Assembly (NCBI GenBank): GCA_000237975.1
Contig: CP003179.1
Coordinates: 3,316,270-3,380,269, forward strand
Reading direction: 5' to 3'
Origin: Sulfobacillus acidophilus DSM 10332
Lineage (GTDB): Bacteria; Bacillota; Sulfobacillia; Sulfobacillales; Sulfobacillaceae
DNA: 64,000 nucleotides
The stretch's first letter is position 1; the number at the start of each line of letters is the position of its first letter. A program made the translations under genes and the position numbers. The notes beneath the pieces were generated by a model. That model ran no database searches. It worked only from the letters and a program-made list of their open reading frames with translations, and was not told the origin of the DNA. This document shows positions 43,346 to 52,127 of the stretch, one piece after another.

Positions 43346-44137
43346 ATGGTGATTCCCCTTAAAGGGCCGAATTCCCGGACCCGAAACGCGACCAATCCCG
43401 ATCGTGTCATGTCCATTACCGCACATCTGGACGAACTGCGGTCCCGGATAATTCGGGCGGGACTCTGGACGATCCTGTTGGCGAGTGGGCTCGCATTTAA
43501 GTGGCGCTTAATGATGCACGAGATCCTATTACCGTGGCAGCTCGCGCGCATTCCCGAGTCAACCGCCGTCGGCCATCTAACGCTTTTAACCTTGTCTCCG
43601 ACCGAACCGTTCTTCACGGTGATTAACGTCATCCTGGCCGTTGCGGTCGTCCTGGCGTCACCGATATGGATTTACGAAGCCTGGCAGTTCTTAGGACCCA
43701 CGGTACCTTTGGCTCATCGGCCGTGGATTTTACGGGCGCTCTTGATCGGTCTGATTCTTTTTTGGACGGGTGTAGCCGTCGCGTTTTTCGGAGTGATTCC
43801 CGCCTCCCTCCGTTTCTTACTTTTATTTGCCCAGGGCGTCTTTAGCGAATCCGTTCGCGCTTCCGCATATCTCGGGTTTGTGACGAGCTTCAGTCTAGCC
43901 ATGGGTGCGGTTTTTACCGTTCCGGTATGGCTGGGAATCGCCGTCAAATTGGGGTGGATCACTCCCGCCAGGCTTCGACGCGGCCGACGGATTGCTTTCT
44001 TCTTGAGTGCCGTATTTGCGGCTGCAGTAGTGCCTTCCCAAGATCCGTTGACTCTGTTGGCGGTCATTTTGCCCGTATACGGGCTCTATGAGGCCACTAT
44101 ACAAATCAGCCGCTGGATCCGCCCCTTAGACTGGTAG
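43346..44137 (+). CDS. tatC: Twin-arginine translocase subunit TatC
   Basis: The 263-residue protein has six transmembrane segments. ITAHLDELRSRIIRAG at the N-terminus is the TatC start motif, followed by LSPTEPFFTVINV and IYEAWQFLGP. It has about 20 residues before the normal TatC start, but AAAGGAGGGCTCCC directly precedes ATG 43346. It recognises Arg-Arg signals, and with tatA at the operon start it gives a complete minimal Tat system. Confidence 0.95.
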   Translation: MVIPLKGPNSRTRNATNPDRVMSITAHLDELRSRIIRAGLWTILLASGLAFKWRLMMHEILLPWQLARIPESTAVGHLTLLTLSPTEPFFTVINVILAVAVVLASPIWIYEAWQFLGPTVPLAHRPWILRALLIGLILFWTGVAVAFFGVIPASLRFLLLFAQGVFSESVRASAYLGFVTSFSLAMGAVFTVPVWLGIAVKLGWITPARLRRGRRIAFFLSAVFAAAVVPSQDPLTLLAVILPVYGLYEATIQISRWIRPLDW

Positions 44138-44163
44138 GAGCTCCGGAGCGAAACCGGAACTCC
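44137..44163 (+). terminator. Hairpin after tatC
   Basis: GGAGCTCCGG and CCGGAACTCC form a ten-base arm pair with one mismatch around a short loop. The following sequence is only modestly T-rich, so termination strength is uncertain. Confidence 0.5.
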
Positions 44164-44196
44164 TCCGTATTTGATTGAAGCAGCAGTCCGGCGCCG

Positions 44197-45407
44197 TTAT
44201 TTAGCCACCTTGTCCAAGTACGCGTTTAATAGCCGCTGGGTCAAATCCGGCGGCATTTTTCCGTGAAACCGGACGGTATATTCATCGAACAAGGTTTTTA
44301 AAGTATGGGATAATCCCCCATAATAGGCGATATCCATGTCTCCGCCATATAAGACGTTGGACCGGATCAACAGGGCTTTGGATCCCATGTTCATAATACA
44401 AAACACTTCCGGATCATACGACGGCACCTCGCCTTGATGCGTGATATCATGACGCAACACGCTCGCCACCCGAGTTGCCTGCAACACGGCCAGATGCCCT
44501 AACTTCGGTACGGCACGCGTCGCAATATCCCCCACCGCAAAAATATTGTCATAATCCAAATGGCGAAAATCGCCGTCCGTCGGAATAAACCCCGCCTCAT
44601 CGGTCAACCCGGCGTCTTTAACCACCGACGGCCCGGAATAGGTGGGGACCATGACGGTCAGTGCCGCCTCGTATTCCGACCCGTCTTCAAAGAAGACCCG
44701 ACCCGATTCGATACGGCGAATCACCTTATTGGTTATCACGTCAATTTGATGTTCCTTCGCGATAGAACCGAACGCCTGGTGCACCTTATCCCCGACGTCG
44801 TCGAAAAACACCGGTCCGGGCGTGTAGCACACGATTTTGGCGTCGTCCCGCTTTCCGTGTTGTCGTAGCCAATGATCCGCCAAAAAGGCCACCTCGCCGA
44901 CCGGCCCCTCACAAGCGGCGTTAATCACGGGGACGTCCGGCAATCGGCTGCCGGTGGGTGTCGGGGCCGACCCCACCATAATGGTTCCGCCGTTGAACGC
45001 GGCTATCCGTTGATATAATCGGGGAGCCAACACCTCGGTACAGACGGAACTGCCGTCTTCAATGAATCCGGGCACCTTGTCCCACTCTTTAGTCGCCCCC
45101 AACGCCACTACCAACACATCGTAAGGAATCTGCGCCCCTTCAACTTCCACAACCCGTTTTTGGGGATCAATCCGGAGCACCCGACTATGGATAAAGTCGG
45201 CCGCACGGTTGACCGTATCGCGGAGCGAGAACGTAATCTGTCCGATCCGTTTGAGCCCAAATGCCACTTCCGGCAGCGACGGCTTAACGAGAAAGGTTTC
45301 CCGCTCATCGATCACTGTCACCTGAACCCGGGCAGAATCCACCCATTGACTGAATGATACACGGTAATCCCACCGAATCCGGAACCAAGAATAACGACCT
45401 TAATCAC
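44197..45407 (-). CDS. sqr: Sulfide:quinone oxidoreductase-like flavoprotein, frameshifted near its N-terminus
   Basis: The continuous frame from 45342 gives 381 residues with SQR hallmarks: SLPEVAFGLK, a Cys in ACEGPVGEVAFLADHWL, a GDIATRAVPKLGHLAVLQA FAD region and a Cys in VFCIMNMGSK. The FAD-binding first strand (KVVILGSGFGGITVYH) is readable in another frame starting at GTG 45407, behind GAGGGGGATTCG. The two frames join near 45350 if one base is restored. As written the protein lacks its FAD nucleotide-binding loop. Intact, it would oxidise sulfide or polysulfide to the quinone pool at the membrane surface. Confidence 0.8.
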
Positions 45408-45588
45408 CCGAATCCCCCTCTACCTGTCCATTATCGTTAATTATTTCCCTCTTCCCGGGGTATCATCCACGGCTCGCCACCTTCGGACGGTATGGTAGGC
45501 ATGTGTTGCCGGTGGCACTACCGCAGCGGTTCCAAAATTTTAAGACGCCCGGGTTGCCGCCGGTCGCCTATCGAATACCATCCGGTAT

Positions 45589-46335
45589 TTAGAGCAAAGG
45601 CAATGCCAACTTTAGTGACACTCCAATTAACAAGAGGCCATACAGCAGCTTGACCCATTCCGGTTTCGCTTTGTTGGCCATAAAGCTCGATCCGAGGAGC
45701 GACGCCGTGATGACCGCCACCACGGTAATCGTTAAAATCGCCGGACTGATGACCATATGTCCGATATGCCCCAAAAACCCGCTAAAACTAGAAAACGTTA
45801 CGATATATGCGGTTGTTGCGGCGGCTTCTTTTGTTCGGTAACCGATCCAAAGAAGTAAAGGGCTAATAAGGAACCCGCCACCGATGCCTAACATCCCGCC
45901 CAAAAACCCCGCGATCGCGGCAATAAAGCTCCCCCATAATATCCGACGAAGGGGCGAAGGAGCCTGCCCGGGTTCAGGACGTTTGGCGACCATCAATGTC
46001 CGAATACCGGCGAAGAGAACCAAGACGGAAAACAAGATTAATAAAAGGTGGCCGGGAATATACGGGGCGACGATGGCTCCTAAAGGGGCTCCAATCAATG
46101 CGCTTAGAGCCATTGGAAAGCCCCCTTTCCAATCCACCAGCCGCTTTCTTCCGTACGGAATTAATGCCAACAAGGTATTTAACCCGTTCAGGAGCAATCC
46201 GAGCGGAATGACCACATCCTTCAAGTTGAATCCCAACCAATGAAAAATGGGCACGTATAACATGCCGCCGCCGAGTCCCAACATGGCAAATATAAACGAT
46301 ACGACGAATATCAATAGGCCCGTCCATAGCAACAT
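45589..46335 (-). CDS. TSUP (TauE/SafE) family anion exporter
   Basis: The 248-residue protein has about eight transmembrane segments arranged as two repeats, each with a glycine-rich motif: FAMLGLGGGMLYVP in the first and GMLGIGGGFLISPLLL in the second. TSUP proteins export sulfite, sulfonates or related sulfur anions. It lies between FmdE-like and SQR-like genes on the same strand, which suggests sulfite or thiosulfate handling; the substrate is inferred. Confidence 0.9.
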   Translation of the reverse strand: MLLWTGLLIFVVSFIFAMLGLGGGMLYVPIFHWLGFNLKDVVIPLGLLLNGLNTLLALIPYGRKRLVDWKGGFPMALSALIGAPLGAIVAPYIPGHLLLILFSVLVLFAGIRTLMVAKRPEPGQAPSPLRRILWGSFIAAIAGFLGGMLGIGGGFLISPLLLWIGYRTKEAAATTAYIVTFSSFSGFLGHIGHMVISPAILTITVVAVITASLLGSSFMANKAKPEWVKLLYGLLLIGVSLKLALPLL

Positions 46336-46359
46336 GGCCTCTTACCCCCGCTTCCTGTT

Positions 46360-46443
46360 TCAAAACTCCGCCCCATCGCGGCGTTCCATTTCACTCTCCG
46401 CGATACCGACGGTCGAATATTCGAAGGAGGCGTCCGTCGCCAT
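46360..46443 (-). CDS. Possible 27-residue peptide between FmdE-like and TSUP genes
   Basis: An ATG at 46443 follows GGAGG with four bases between. It opens a 27-codon frame starting MATDASFEYSTVG and ending DGAEF before a TGA. It is acidic and has no transmembrane segment. It fits neatly between two operon genes (28 bases to FmdE, 24 to TSUP). No family is known to me; conservation would be needed to call it real. Confidence 0.3.
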   Translation of the reverse strand: MATDASFEYSTVGIAESEMERRDGAEF

Positions 46444-46471
46444 GGCGCCTCCATTACGTCCGTTTAACGTT

Positions 46472-47110
46472 TTAACGCGAGCTTGTATGCAACGCCTCAT
46501 CCAAACAAGGGCCGCAATACCATTGATCGTTAAGGCGTACAGCGTAACTGGTCACCACCAGTTCGCCGCAGTGCGCACATTGCACGGCATCGAACACTTC
46601 CGGCACCTTGTCGTAGGGGTAATCGTCAAACGTCTGAACAGAAAAGACCTGATCCCACGGTGTCGTCAATACGTCTTCAATCAGTGGCTCCACCACATTC
46701 GGATCGAGTTCGTAGGGCGGAACTCCTTGAGCCCGGAGTTTGAAGAAATCCATCGTCAAACATTGGCTCATCCGCTCATAGCGCGGCACGACACGCACCG
46801 CCCGACGTGTTTTGGTGTCGATCAAGGTCACGGCGAATTTCCCCAACGGCTTACGAATCAAATTGCCTTTGCCGACGGTGCAACCGGTGGCAAACATCAC
46901 CCCGTCGACAAAACATCCGGAAAAATGGTGCTCACCGGTTTCGACGATAGCGATGAGTTCTCCACCGCCCCGCGCACGCTCCACTCCTAATACATCCATT
47001 GCTAGATGACCCGCCCGAAGTCCCTGCGGCATGGCAGGGCACTTATGCCCATGAAAATATTGAGCCGCCGCCAATTCTTCGGCATCAATCCGGGTTTCTT
47101 GAATAACCAT
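46472..47110 (-). CDS. FmdE-like protein with C-terminal zinc ribbon
   Basis: The 212-residue protein has the FmdE domain signature: QYFHGHKCPAMPQGLRAG, then HHFSGCFVDGVMFATGCTVGKGN. A C-terminal zinc ribbon (CAHCGELV and WYCGPC) follows. FmdE was named from tungsten formylmethanofuran dehydrogenase, but stand-alone bacterial copies have no settled function. No methanofuran genes are present. ATG 47110 is chosen because AAGGAGG lies nine bases upstream. It heads a leftward unit with the small frame, TSUP and perhaps SQR. Confidence 0.88.
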   Translation of the reverse strand: MVIQETRIDAEELAAAQYFHGHKCPAMPQGLRAGHLAMDVLGVERARGGGELIAIVETGEHHFSGCFVDGVMFATGCTVGKGNLIRKPLGKFAVTLIDTKTRRAVRVVPRYERMSQCLTMDFFKLRAQGVPPYELDPNVVEPLIEDVLTTPWDQVFSVQTFDDYPYDKVPEVFDAVQCAHCGELVVTSYAVRLNDQWYCGPCLDEALHTSSR

Positions 47111-47137
47111 AACCTCCAACCTCCTTGATTGATCGTT

Positions 47138-47166
47138 CTATCAAGAGTATGGATCGAGATGATCAA
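47138..47166 (-). promoter_or_regulatory. Candidate promoter of the FmdE-like operon
   Basis: On the minus strand TTGATC (47166-47161), 17 bases, TGATAG (47143-47138). The predicted start near 47131 would leave a short leader carrying AAGGAGG. Confidence 0.45.
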
Positions 47167-47247
47167 ATAATCAAGTGTTTTCTCCACAAGATAGGGTACA
47201 GTAGCCAAAACCACCGCGAGGAGCGCGACGCCGACACCGGACGGTTG

Positions 47248-47394
47248 ATGGGCCGGCTAACCGACCCGAGATCTTCCGCTTCCGGGGCGTTATGGGCCGC
47301 TTTGCTGTGGTTGGCCCTGGCCGGACTCTCGTTCGCCGCAATTCTACGCATCTTATATTATTTGCCGCTACAAGCGGCGGCCTGGCCCAGTTAG
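47248..47394 (+). CDS. Possible small membrane peptide, 48 residues
   Basis: A frame starting MGRLTDPRSSASG continues with one strong transmembrane helix (LWAALLWLALAGLSFAAIL) and a short tail. There is no convincing ribosome binding site. Codon use looks normal. I do not recognise it; it could be chance. Confidence 0.25.
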   Translation: MGRLTDPRSSASGALWAALLWLALAGLSFAAILRILYYLPLQAAAWPS

Positions 47395-47823
47395 CCCCGG
47401 GTGTGCTGGACAGTACGCTCAGGATGGCCGTCGGTACAGTTTTGAGCCGGCTGCTAGATGCATGATTCCGGGTGGGCCGTGGTCACGCTGTTCGTGATAT
47501 TACAGGAATTATCCACCTGGTGTCGCCTGTTCCATGTTGCCCTTGGTTTGCATCCTGGCCGATGCGCGTTCACGATCGTATTCCCGTTTACCGTAATGGG
47601 TCCTCATCGCCTTTTGGCTTGCCACATCCCGGGCCGGCACGCCTATCCGGCCACCAAACAAACTCCGGAACATGCTTTGTTCACGTTAGGACACTGCTGA
47701 CCGGCTCCAGAATTCGATAACGTTCGTCATCCGGCTACCGGTCAGTCGAAACCCTAATGTTTCGCCCGCAAACGCCCCCTAGTAATTATCGTCACGACTT
47801 AAAAGCTGTGGAACACGCCGAAA

Positions 47824-49185
47824 TCATGAGCACTGATCTCCCAAGGATGTGATCCATTGCTGTGCCGCCATTTGCACCGGATCCCAGGGGCTGCTGAGAG
47901 GCGGGGTATAACTCAAGTCCAAATCGTTCAAACCGTCCACCGTCATTTGATGATAAAGCGCCGCCGCCAGGATATCCAAGCGCTTGGCCACCTGCCCCTG
48001 CCAATGGCCGAGAAGTTGACCGCCCAAAAGACGCCCGGTTTCCGCGTCTCCGGTGATGGATACGGTTAACGGGGTCGCACCGGGATAATACACTTTGTGG
48101 TCCCAAGTCGTCAGACGGGTCGTTCGGGGCGAATACCCGGCAGCACGCGCTTCGGATGCCTTCAATCCGGTCCGCCCGATCGCCCAGTCGAACACCTTGA
48201 CCACTTGCGTACCCAACGATCCTTCGTAAACCCGGTTGCCCCCGATCATATTCTCGCCAGCCACCCGACCCTGCTTATGGGCGGTGGTTCCGAGAGGCAA
48301 ATAGGTATTTGTGTCCAATAGGCGGTGATAGGTTTCGACGCAATCGCCGGCGGCCCAAATATCGGGCAGGTTGGTCCGCATCTGCCGGTCTACCCGGATC
48401 GCCCCCCGAATACCGGTGAAAATCCCGGCCCGCGCCGCCAAATCCGTATCCGGGGCGACCCCGACCACGACCAGCACCAAATCGGCGGTGATTTGCCAAT
48501 CGGGTTCGCCGACCACGTGAACTCCTTGAACCGTCCTTTCCAACCCGCGGACCCGGGACCCGGTCATGACCGTCACGCCGTGTGACTGAAGATACTCGTC
48601 CAGTTGGGCTCCGAAATCCGGATCGACGGTCGGCAACACATGATCCGCCTGTTCAATCAACGTCACCCGAATTCCGCGATGGGTCAATGCGTCGGCCATC
48701 TCAAGCCCAATATAGCCGGCCCCGACAATAACGGCCGATTGCGGGGTACTTTTCTCCAAAAAGGCGTGCAAACGGAAACTGTCCTCCATACTGTGCAACA
48801 AAAACACTCGCGGATCGTCAAGACCCGGTAACGACGGGCGCACCGGCACGGCTCCGGTGGCCACCACCAAGCGATCGTAAGCTATCTCCTGATGCCGGCC
48901 GTCCGGAGCGCGGACGGTCATTCGATGCGCCCCCGGATCAATCGACTCGGCCCAGGTGTTTAAAAGCACCCGAATACCATGCGATTCAATCTCCTCGTGG
49001 GTTCGATGGGCCAACGTCCGCCAATCGGAAATCTCGCCACTGAGATAAAAGGGGAGCCCACAGATACTGAAATTCGGGAAAGCGTCGCCCACCACCAGGG
49101 TTATCTCCGCTGTCCGATCCAATTCCCGAGCTCGAAGCGCCGCACTAATCCCGGCGTCGCTACCGCCGATCATAACGAGATGCAT
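47824..49185 (-). CDS. CoA-disulfide/polysulfide reductase-like FAD oxidoreductase
   Basis: The 453-residue protein of the NADH oxidase/CoA-disulfide reductase family has N-terminal FAD binding (HLVMIGGSDAGISAALRA) and the single redox Cys in NFSICGLPFYLSGEI. NAD binding is AVIVGAGYIGLEMADAL and the second FAD motif is DIWAAGDCVETYH. The C-terminal dimerisation domain carries paired tyrosine-region residues. Such enzymes reduce CoA disulfide, persulfides or polysulfide. ATG 49185 follows GAGGAGGAATC; a longer frame to 49248 lacks such support. It lies between the ars operon and the FmdE/TSUP/SQR set on the same strand. Confidence 0.88.
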   Translation of the reverse strand: MHLVMIGGSDAGISAALRARELDRTAEITLVVGDAFPNFSICGLPFYLSGEISDWRTLAHRTHEEIESHGIRVLLNTWAESIDPGAHRMTVRAPDGRHQEIAYDRLVVATGAVPVRPSLPGLDDPRVFLLHSMEDSFRLHAFLEKSTPQSAVIVGAGYIGLEMADALTHRGIRVTLIEQADHVLPTVDPDFGAQLDEYLQSHGVTVMTGSRVRGLERTVQGVHVVGEPDWQITADLVLVVVGVAPDTDLAARAGIFTGIRGAIRVDRQMRTNLPDIWAAGDCVETYHRLLDTNTYLPLGTTAHKQGRVAGENMIGGNRVYEGSLGTQVVKVFDWAIGRTGLKASEARAAGYSPRTTRLTTWDHKVYYPGATPLTVSITGDAETGRLLGGQLLGHWQGQVAKRLDILAAALYHQMTVDGLNDLDLSYTPPLSSPWDPVQMAAQQWITSLGDQCS

Positions 49186-49275
49186 TTTGTCCGATTCCTC
49201 CTCAAAAATGCCGGGTTGTCCCATAACCATAGCAGACGCGTATAACAATTCGGTAAAATTTCGATTAAGGTTCGG

Positions 49276-50574
49276 TTAACCCCCAATCACGGCGCTCCAT
49301 CCCCATAACGCCAACAGAGTCACGAACAGCACCGGCAGGGTGAGGGTAATGCCGACCCGAAAATAATAACCCCAGCTAATCCGGATGTCCCGCCGCTCCA
49401 GCACATTTAACCAGAGCAAGGTAGCCAAGGAACCAATCGGCGTGATTTTCGGTCCGAGATCACAGCCGATGACGTTGGCGTAAGCCATCATTTCCCGGAT
49501 TCCGGCATTTACCGCCGTTTGGTGGATGGCCAACGCATCAATCATCACGGTCGGCATATTGTTCATCACCGACGATAAGCCGGCGGCGATAAATCCGGTA
49601 CCCACCGCCGCCCAGAAGGATCCGTGTACCGCCAGCCCGTCTAACAACCGGCTCAAAAGCCGCGTCAGTCCGGCATTTCGCAGCCCAAAGACGACGACGT
49701 ACATCCCAATCGAAAACACGACAATTTTCCAGGGGGCTTCTCGAATCAATCGGGTAACCGGTATGGCCGGACTCCGATAACTGACCGCCAAAAAGACCAA
49801 CGCGGCGGCACCGGCAAAGACCGAGACCGGCCAATGAAGAATCTGGCTGAGAAAATAGCCGACCAACAACAACCCTAAAATCAACCAGGACACCCGAAAC
49901 ACCCGGGGATCCCGAATCGCCTGCTCCGGCCGTTTTAACGCGGCGGTATCCACCCGATTGGGGAGATCTCGACGATAGAAGAGGTACAGAGCCGTGAGGC
50001 TGGCCGCCAGCGCCACCACGTCAACCGGTAGCATATGGACCATGAACCGAATAAATCCCAGATGGAAGTAATCGGCCGATACGATGTTGACCAGGTTGGA
50101 CACCACCAACGGTAGGGAGGTGGTGTCGGCAATAAATCCGCTCGCCATGACCAGCGCCAATGTCGCCCGCGGGTTAAGTCCCAAAGCCCGGATTTCGGCA
50201 ATCACGATCGGCGTCAGAATCAGCGCCGCCCCGTCGTTGGCAAAAAACATGGCGACCAGCGCCCCCAAAATCCCCAACCATAAAAAAAGGCGAATCCCCC
50301 GGTTGTGCGAGGCGCGCGCCATCCAGAGCGCCGCCCATTCGAAAAAGCCGGCCGCATCCAAAATCAAGGAAATCAAAATGACCGCCACAAATGTCAACGT
50401 GGCGTCCCAGACAATGCCGACCACTTCCCCAACGTTAGCCCAGGACACGATCCCGAGCACCAACGCCAAGACACCGCCGACCGCCGCGGTCCACCCAATC
50501 GACAACCCGCGCGGTTGCCAAATCACCAACGTCAGCACTACGACAAAAAGTCCAATCGCCAAGACCGAATGCAC
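49276..50574 (-). CDS. arsB: Arsenite efflux permease ArsB
   Basis: The 432-residue protein has about 11-12 transmembrane helices and ArsB family segments: LSIGWTAAVGGVLAL at the start, FFANDGAALILTPIVIAE, GFIADTTSLPLVVSNLVNIV and GCDLGPKITPIGSLATLLW. It exports arsenite or antimonite by proton antiport or, with ArsA, ATP. It is the last gene of the ars transcription unit, directly abutting the OsmC-like gene. Confidence 0.95.
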   Translation of the reverse strand: MHSVLAIGLFVVVLTLVIWQPRGLSIGWTAAVGGVLALVLGIVSWANVGEVVGIVWDATLTFVAVILISLILDAAGFFEWAALWMARASHNRGIRLFLWLGILGALVAMFFANDGAALILTPIVIAEIRALGLNPRATLALVMASGFIADTTSLPLVVSNLVNIVSADYFHLGFIRFMVHMLPVDVVALAASLTALYLFYRRDLPNRVDTAALKRPEQAIRDPRVFRVSWLILGLLLVGYFLSQILHWPVSVFAGAAALVFLAVSYRSPAIPVTRLIREAPWKIVVFSIGMYVVVFGLRNAGLTRLLSRLLDGLAVHGSFWAAVGTGFIAAGLSSVMNNMPTVMIDALAIHQTAVNAGIREMMAYANVIGCDLGPKITPIGSLATLLWLNVLERRDIRISWGYYFRVGITLTLPVLFVTLLALWGWSAVIGG

Positions 50575-51009
50575 CTAATCATCACCTGTATGTTCGTCGT
50601 CCCCGGGGTTCCGATGGTCCAGCTCTCCAGAGACGGAAATGGTTTGTGCCAATGTCTGGTATACCGTACTATTTTTTTCCGCCATGTGCCACAGACGCTC
50701 TACCCGTTCGGCCGGTAGCGGCGAGACGACCCGTAAGCGGTACGAAATCGCAACCAACCGCAGCGGCCGATCTTCTCGTATCGCGGTGAGGGTCATGGCC
50801 GTCTCGCCAATCGGCAGACGGGATAATTCCGCCACCATTTGCAAGGACGTCAAAAGACAACTGCCCATAGCCGACAAAAGCGTTTCCACCGGGTTAAACC
50901 CGGCGGTCAAATCACCTCGCCGAGCCCCTAAGGTCAAGGAAAAACTTCGGGTGGTGGCCACCGCATGATTAACATCTTGACGGGAAACCGTCACGCTGTA
51001 TTCCTGCAT
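50575..51009 (-). CDS. OsmC/Ohr-family protein
   Basis: The protein has about 144 residues with the OsmC core: GFNPVETLLSAMGSCLLTSLQMVAEL, containing the peroxidatic-type Cys, and a C-terminal beta region. The second catalytic Cys usual in OsmC (near residue 120) is not obvious, so it may be a sulfur-relay YhfA-like member rather than a peroxidase. It sits one base from arsB inside the ars unit. The start is ATG 51009 or GTG 51021. Confidence 0.82.
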   Translation of the reverse strand: MQEYSVTVSRQDVNHAVATTRSFSLTLGARRGDLTAGFNPVETLLSAMGSCLLTSLQMVAELSRLPIGETAMTLTAIREDRPLRLVAISYRLRVVSPLPAERVERLWHMAEKNSTVYQTLAQTISVSGELDHRNPGDDEHTGDD

Positions 51010-51077
51010 GAAACCCTGCACTCCTCTTCGAAGCCGTCGGCCGGAGGCAGAATGGCCTCCGGCTCCACGACTGACGT

Positions 51078-51758
51078 TTAGGATGGCGGAACCTGCTTAA
51101 ATAATACGTCGGTGCGCACCCCAATCCGGGGGTAGGGCACATCCTCCCATGTCCAATCGGGGAGCGGTTCCACCGCATACATGACCGCCGGATCCCCCGT
51201 CAACAAGACGGTCCGGACCCATTCCCACTGCGCTTCGCGTAACGTATCCACTTGTTCGGGCGTCGCCTGACGCGTCGATACCAAACGCGCTTCCTCTTGG
51301 GCCAAGTCATCCGGGTAGACGCCGGCCCGCTCCATCACTCGGATAGTCGTACCGGAGGAGATGCGCTGAAGGATAAACCAAACCCCCGGAATATCCCGCA
51401 CATCCTGCGTATTAAACCGAATCCGTCCTCCGGTCAAGTAGGCCGCCACATCCCCGAGACAAGGGCTGTTACGTGACAACACCCGCAGGTCGGTGCGATC
51501 AATTACCCCGTCGGGAAACAGTTCCGCCAATCCCCGGGATAACGCCACGGCGCCGCGAAATAAGCCGTCACAGGCGTGGCCGTGAAACTTGACCAAATCT
51601 TTCACGGTAATTGTTTTGACCCCGGCGGCATAACGACCGTGGCTGGATTCGGTGTCTCGCACCTGAAAGGTCGGCAGCCGAGTGGAGTGGGCGGCCCATT
51701 CCGGCCAGTACCAATCTTCCGTCATATCATGGGTGCGACTCGGCCATAACGGTTCCAT
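51078..51758 (-). CDS. FmdE-like protein in the ars operon
   Basis: The 226-residue protein has the FmdE segment KFHGHACDGLFRGAVALSRG, a later SRNSPCLGDVAAYLTGGRI segment and an FILQRISSGTTIRVMERAG stretch. It lacks the C-terminal zinc ribbon of the paralogue at 46472-47110. The start is taken as ATG 51758, which overlaps the upstream DsrE-like gene's stop; ATG 51725 is also possible, and neither has a strong ribosome binding site, as is usual for coupled translation. Its function in arsenic context is unknown. Confidence 0.78.
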   Translation of the reverse strand: MEPLWPSRTHDMTEDWYWPEWAAHSTRLPTFQVRDTESSHGRYAAGVKTITVKDLVKFHGHACDGLFRGAVALSRGLAELFPDGVIDRTDLRVLSRNSPCLGDVAAYLTGGRIRFNTQDVRDIPGVWFILQRISSGTTIRVMERAGVYPDDLAQEEARLVSTRQATPEQVDTLREAQWEWVRTVLLTGDPAVMYAVEPLPDWTWEDVPYPRIGVRTDVLFKQVPPS

Positions 51759-51760
51759 GG

Positions 51761-52111
51761 CTAAAAAGTTAAGACCGTGAAGCCGTCCCGGGCATACCGG
51801 GAAAACGCGTCCCGCGCAAACTCGGCTTGCACTTGAGCTTGTTGAGCGGCGTCCGCCAAGCCCCAATTGTTCAGCTGGTTCGTGCACGCGCCCACCACAA
51901 TTCCGGCGTGAACCAACTCCCGAATCAACCCACCCAATTCGGAGTCCAGGTCGCCCAATAACTTGAGCCCTTGGGTGAATAAAAATACTTCCACCTCATC
52001 AATCCCGTTTTCCTCCCGTGCGTCATAAATCCGCTTCGCCACATGCAGGCCAGCCATCGCCCGCCCGGGATTGTCCTGACCGGACAATACCACAATCGCA
52101 ATCTTCGCCAT
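51761..52111 (-). CDS. DsrE/F-like sulfur-relay family protein
   Basis: The 116-residue alpha/beta protein of DsrE fold starts MAKIAIVVLSGQDNPGRAM. A Cys in VVGACTNQLNNWGL stands where DsrE-like proteins carry a persulfide-accepting Cys. It has no membrane or secretion signal. ATG 52111 follows AAGAGGGTGG. It is located 16 bases after an arsA half and coupled to the FmdE-like gene. Confidence 0.82.
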   Translation of the reverse strand: MAKIAIVVLSGQDNPGRAMAGLHVAKRIYDAREENGIDEVEVFLFTQGLKLLGDLDSELGGLIRELVHAGIVVGACTNQLNNWGLADAAQQAQVQAEFARDAFSRYARDGFTVLTF

Positions 52112-52127
52112 CAAGTCCACCCTCTTA

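Larger units (their letters stand above)
47120..47823. other. Largely gene-free stretch, about 700 bases
   Basis: Apart from the promoter at 47138-47166 and a possible 48-residue membrane peptide, no gene is supported. Frames at 47458-47720 lack ribosome binding sites and family resemblance; they may be decayed sequence. Repeated TTGAT/ATCAA half sites lie at 47125-47175. Confidence 0.4.

Noticed and set aside
44142-44237. Idea that the region after tatC holds a riboswitch for the leftward SQR gene
   Set aside because: The hairpin lies at the 3' end of both converging genes, not in a leader, and no known aptamer pattern is seen.
47458-47720. Two overlapping plus-strand frames of about 80 codons
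   Set aside because: No ribosome binding site, no recognisable domain and odd composition; reported only as part of a gene-free stretch.
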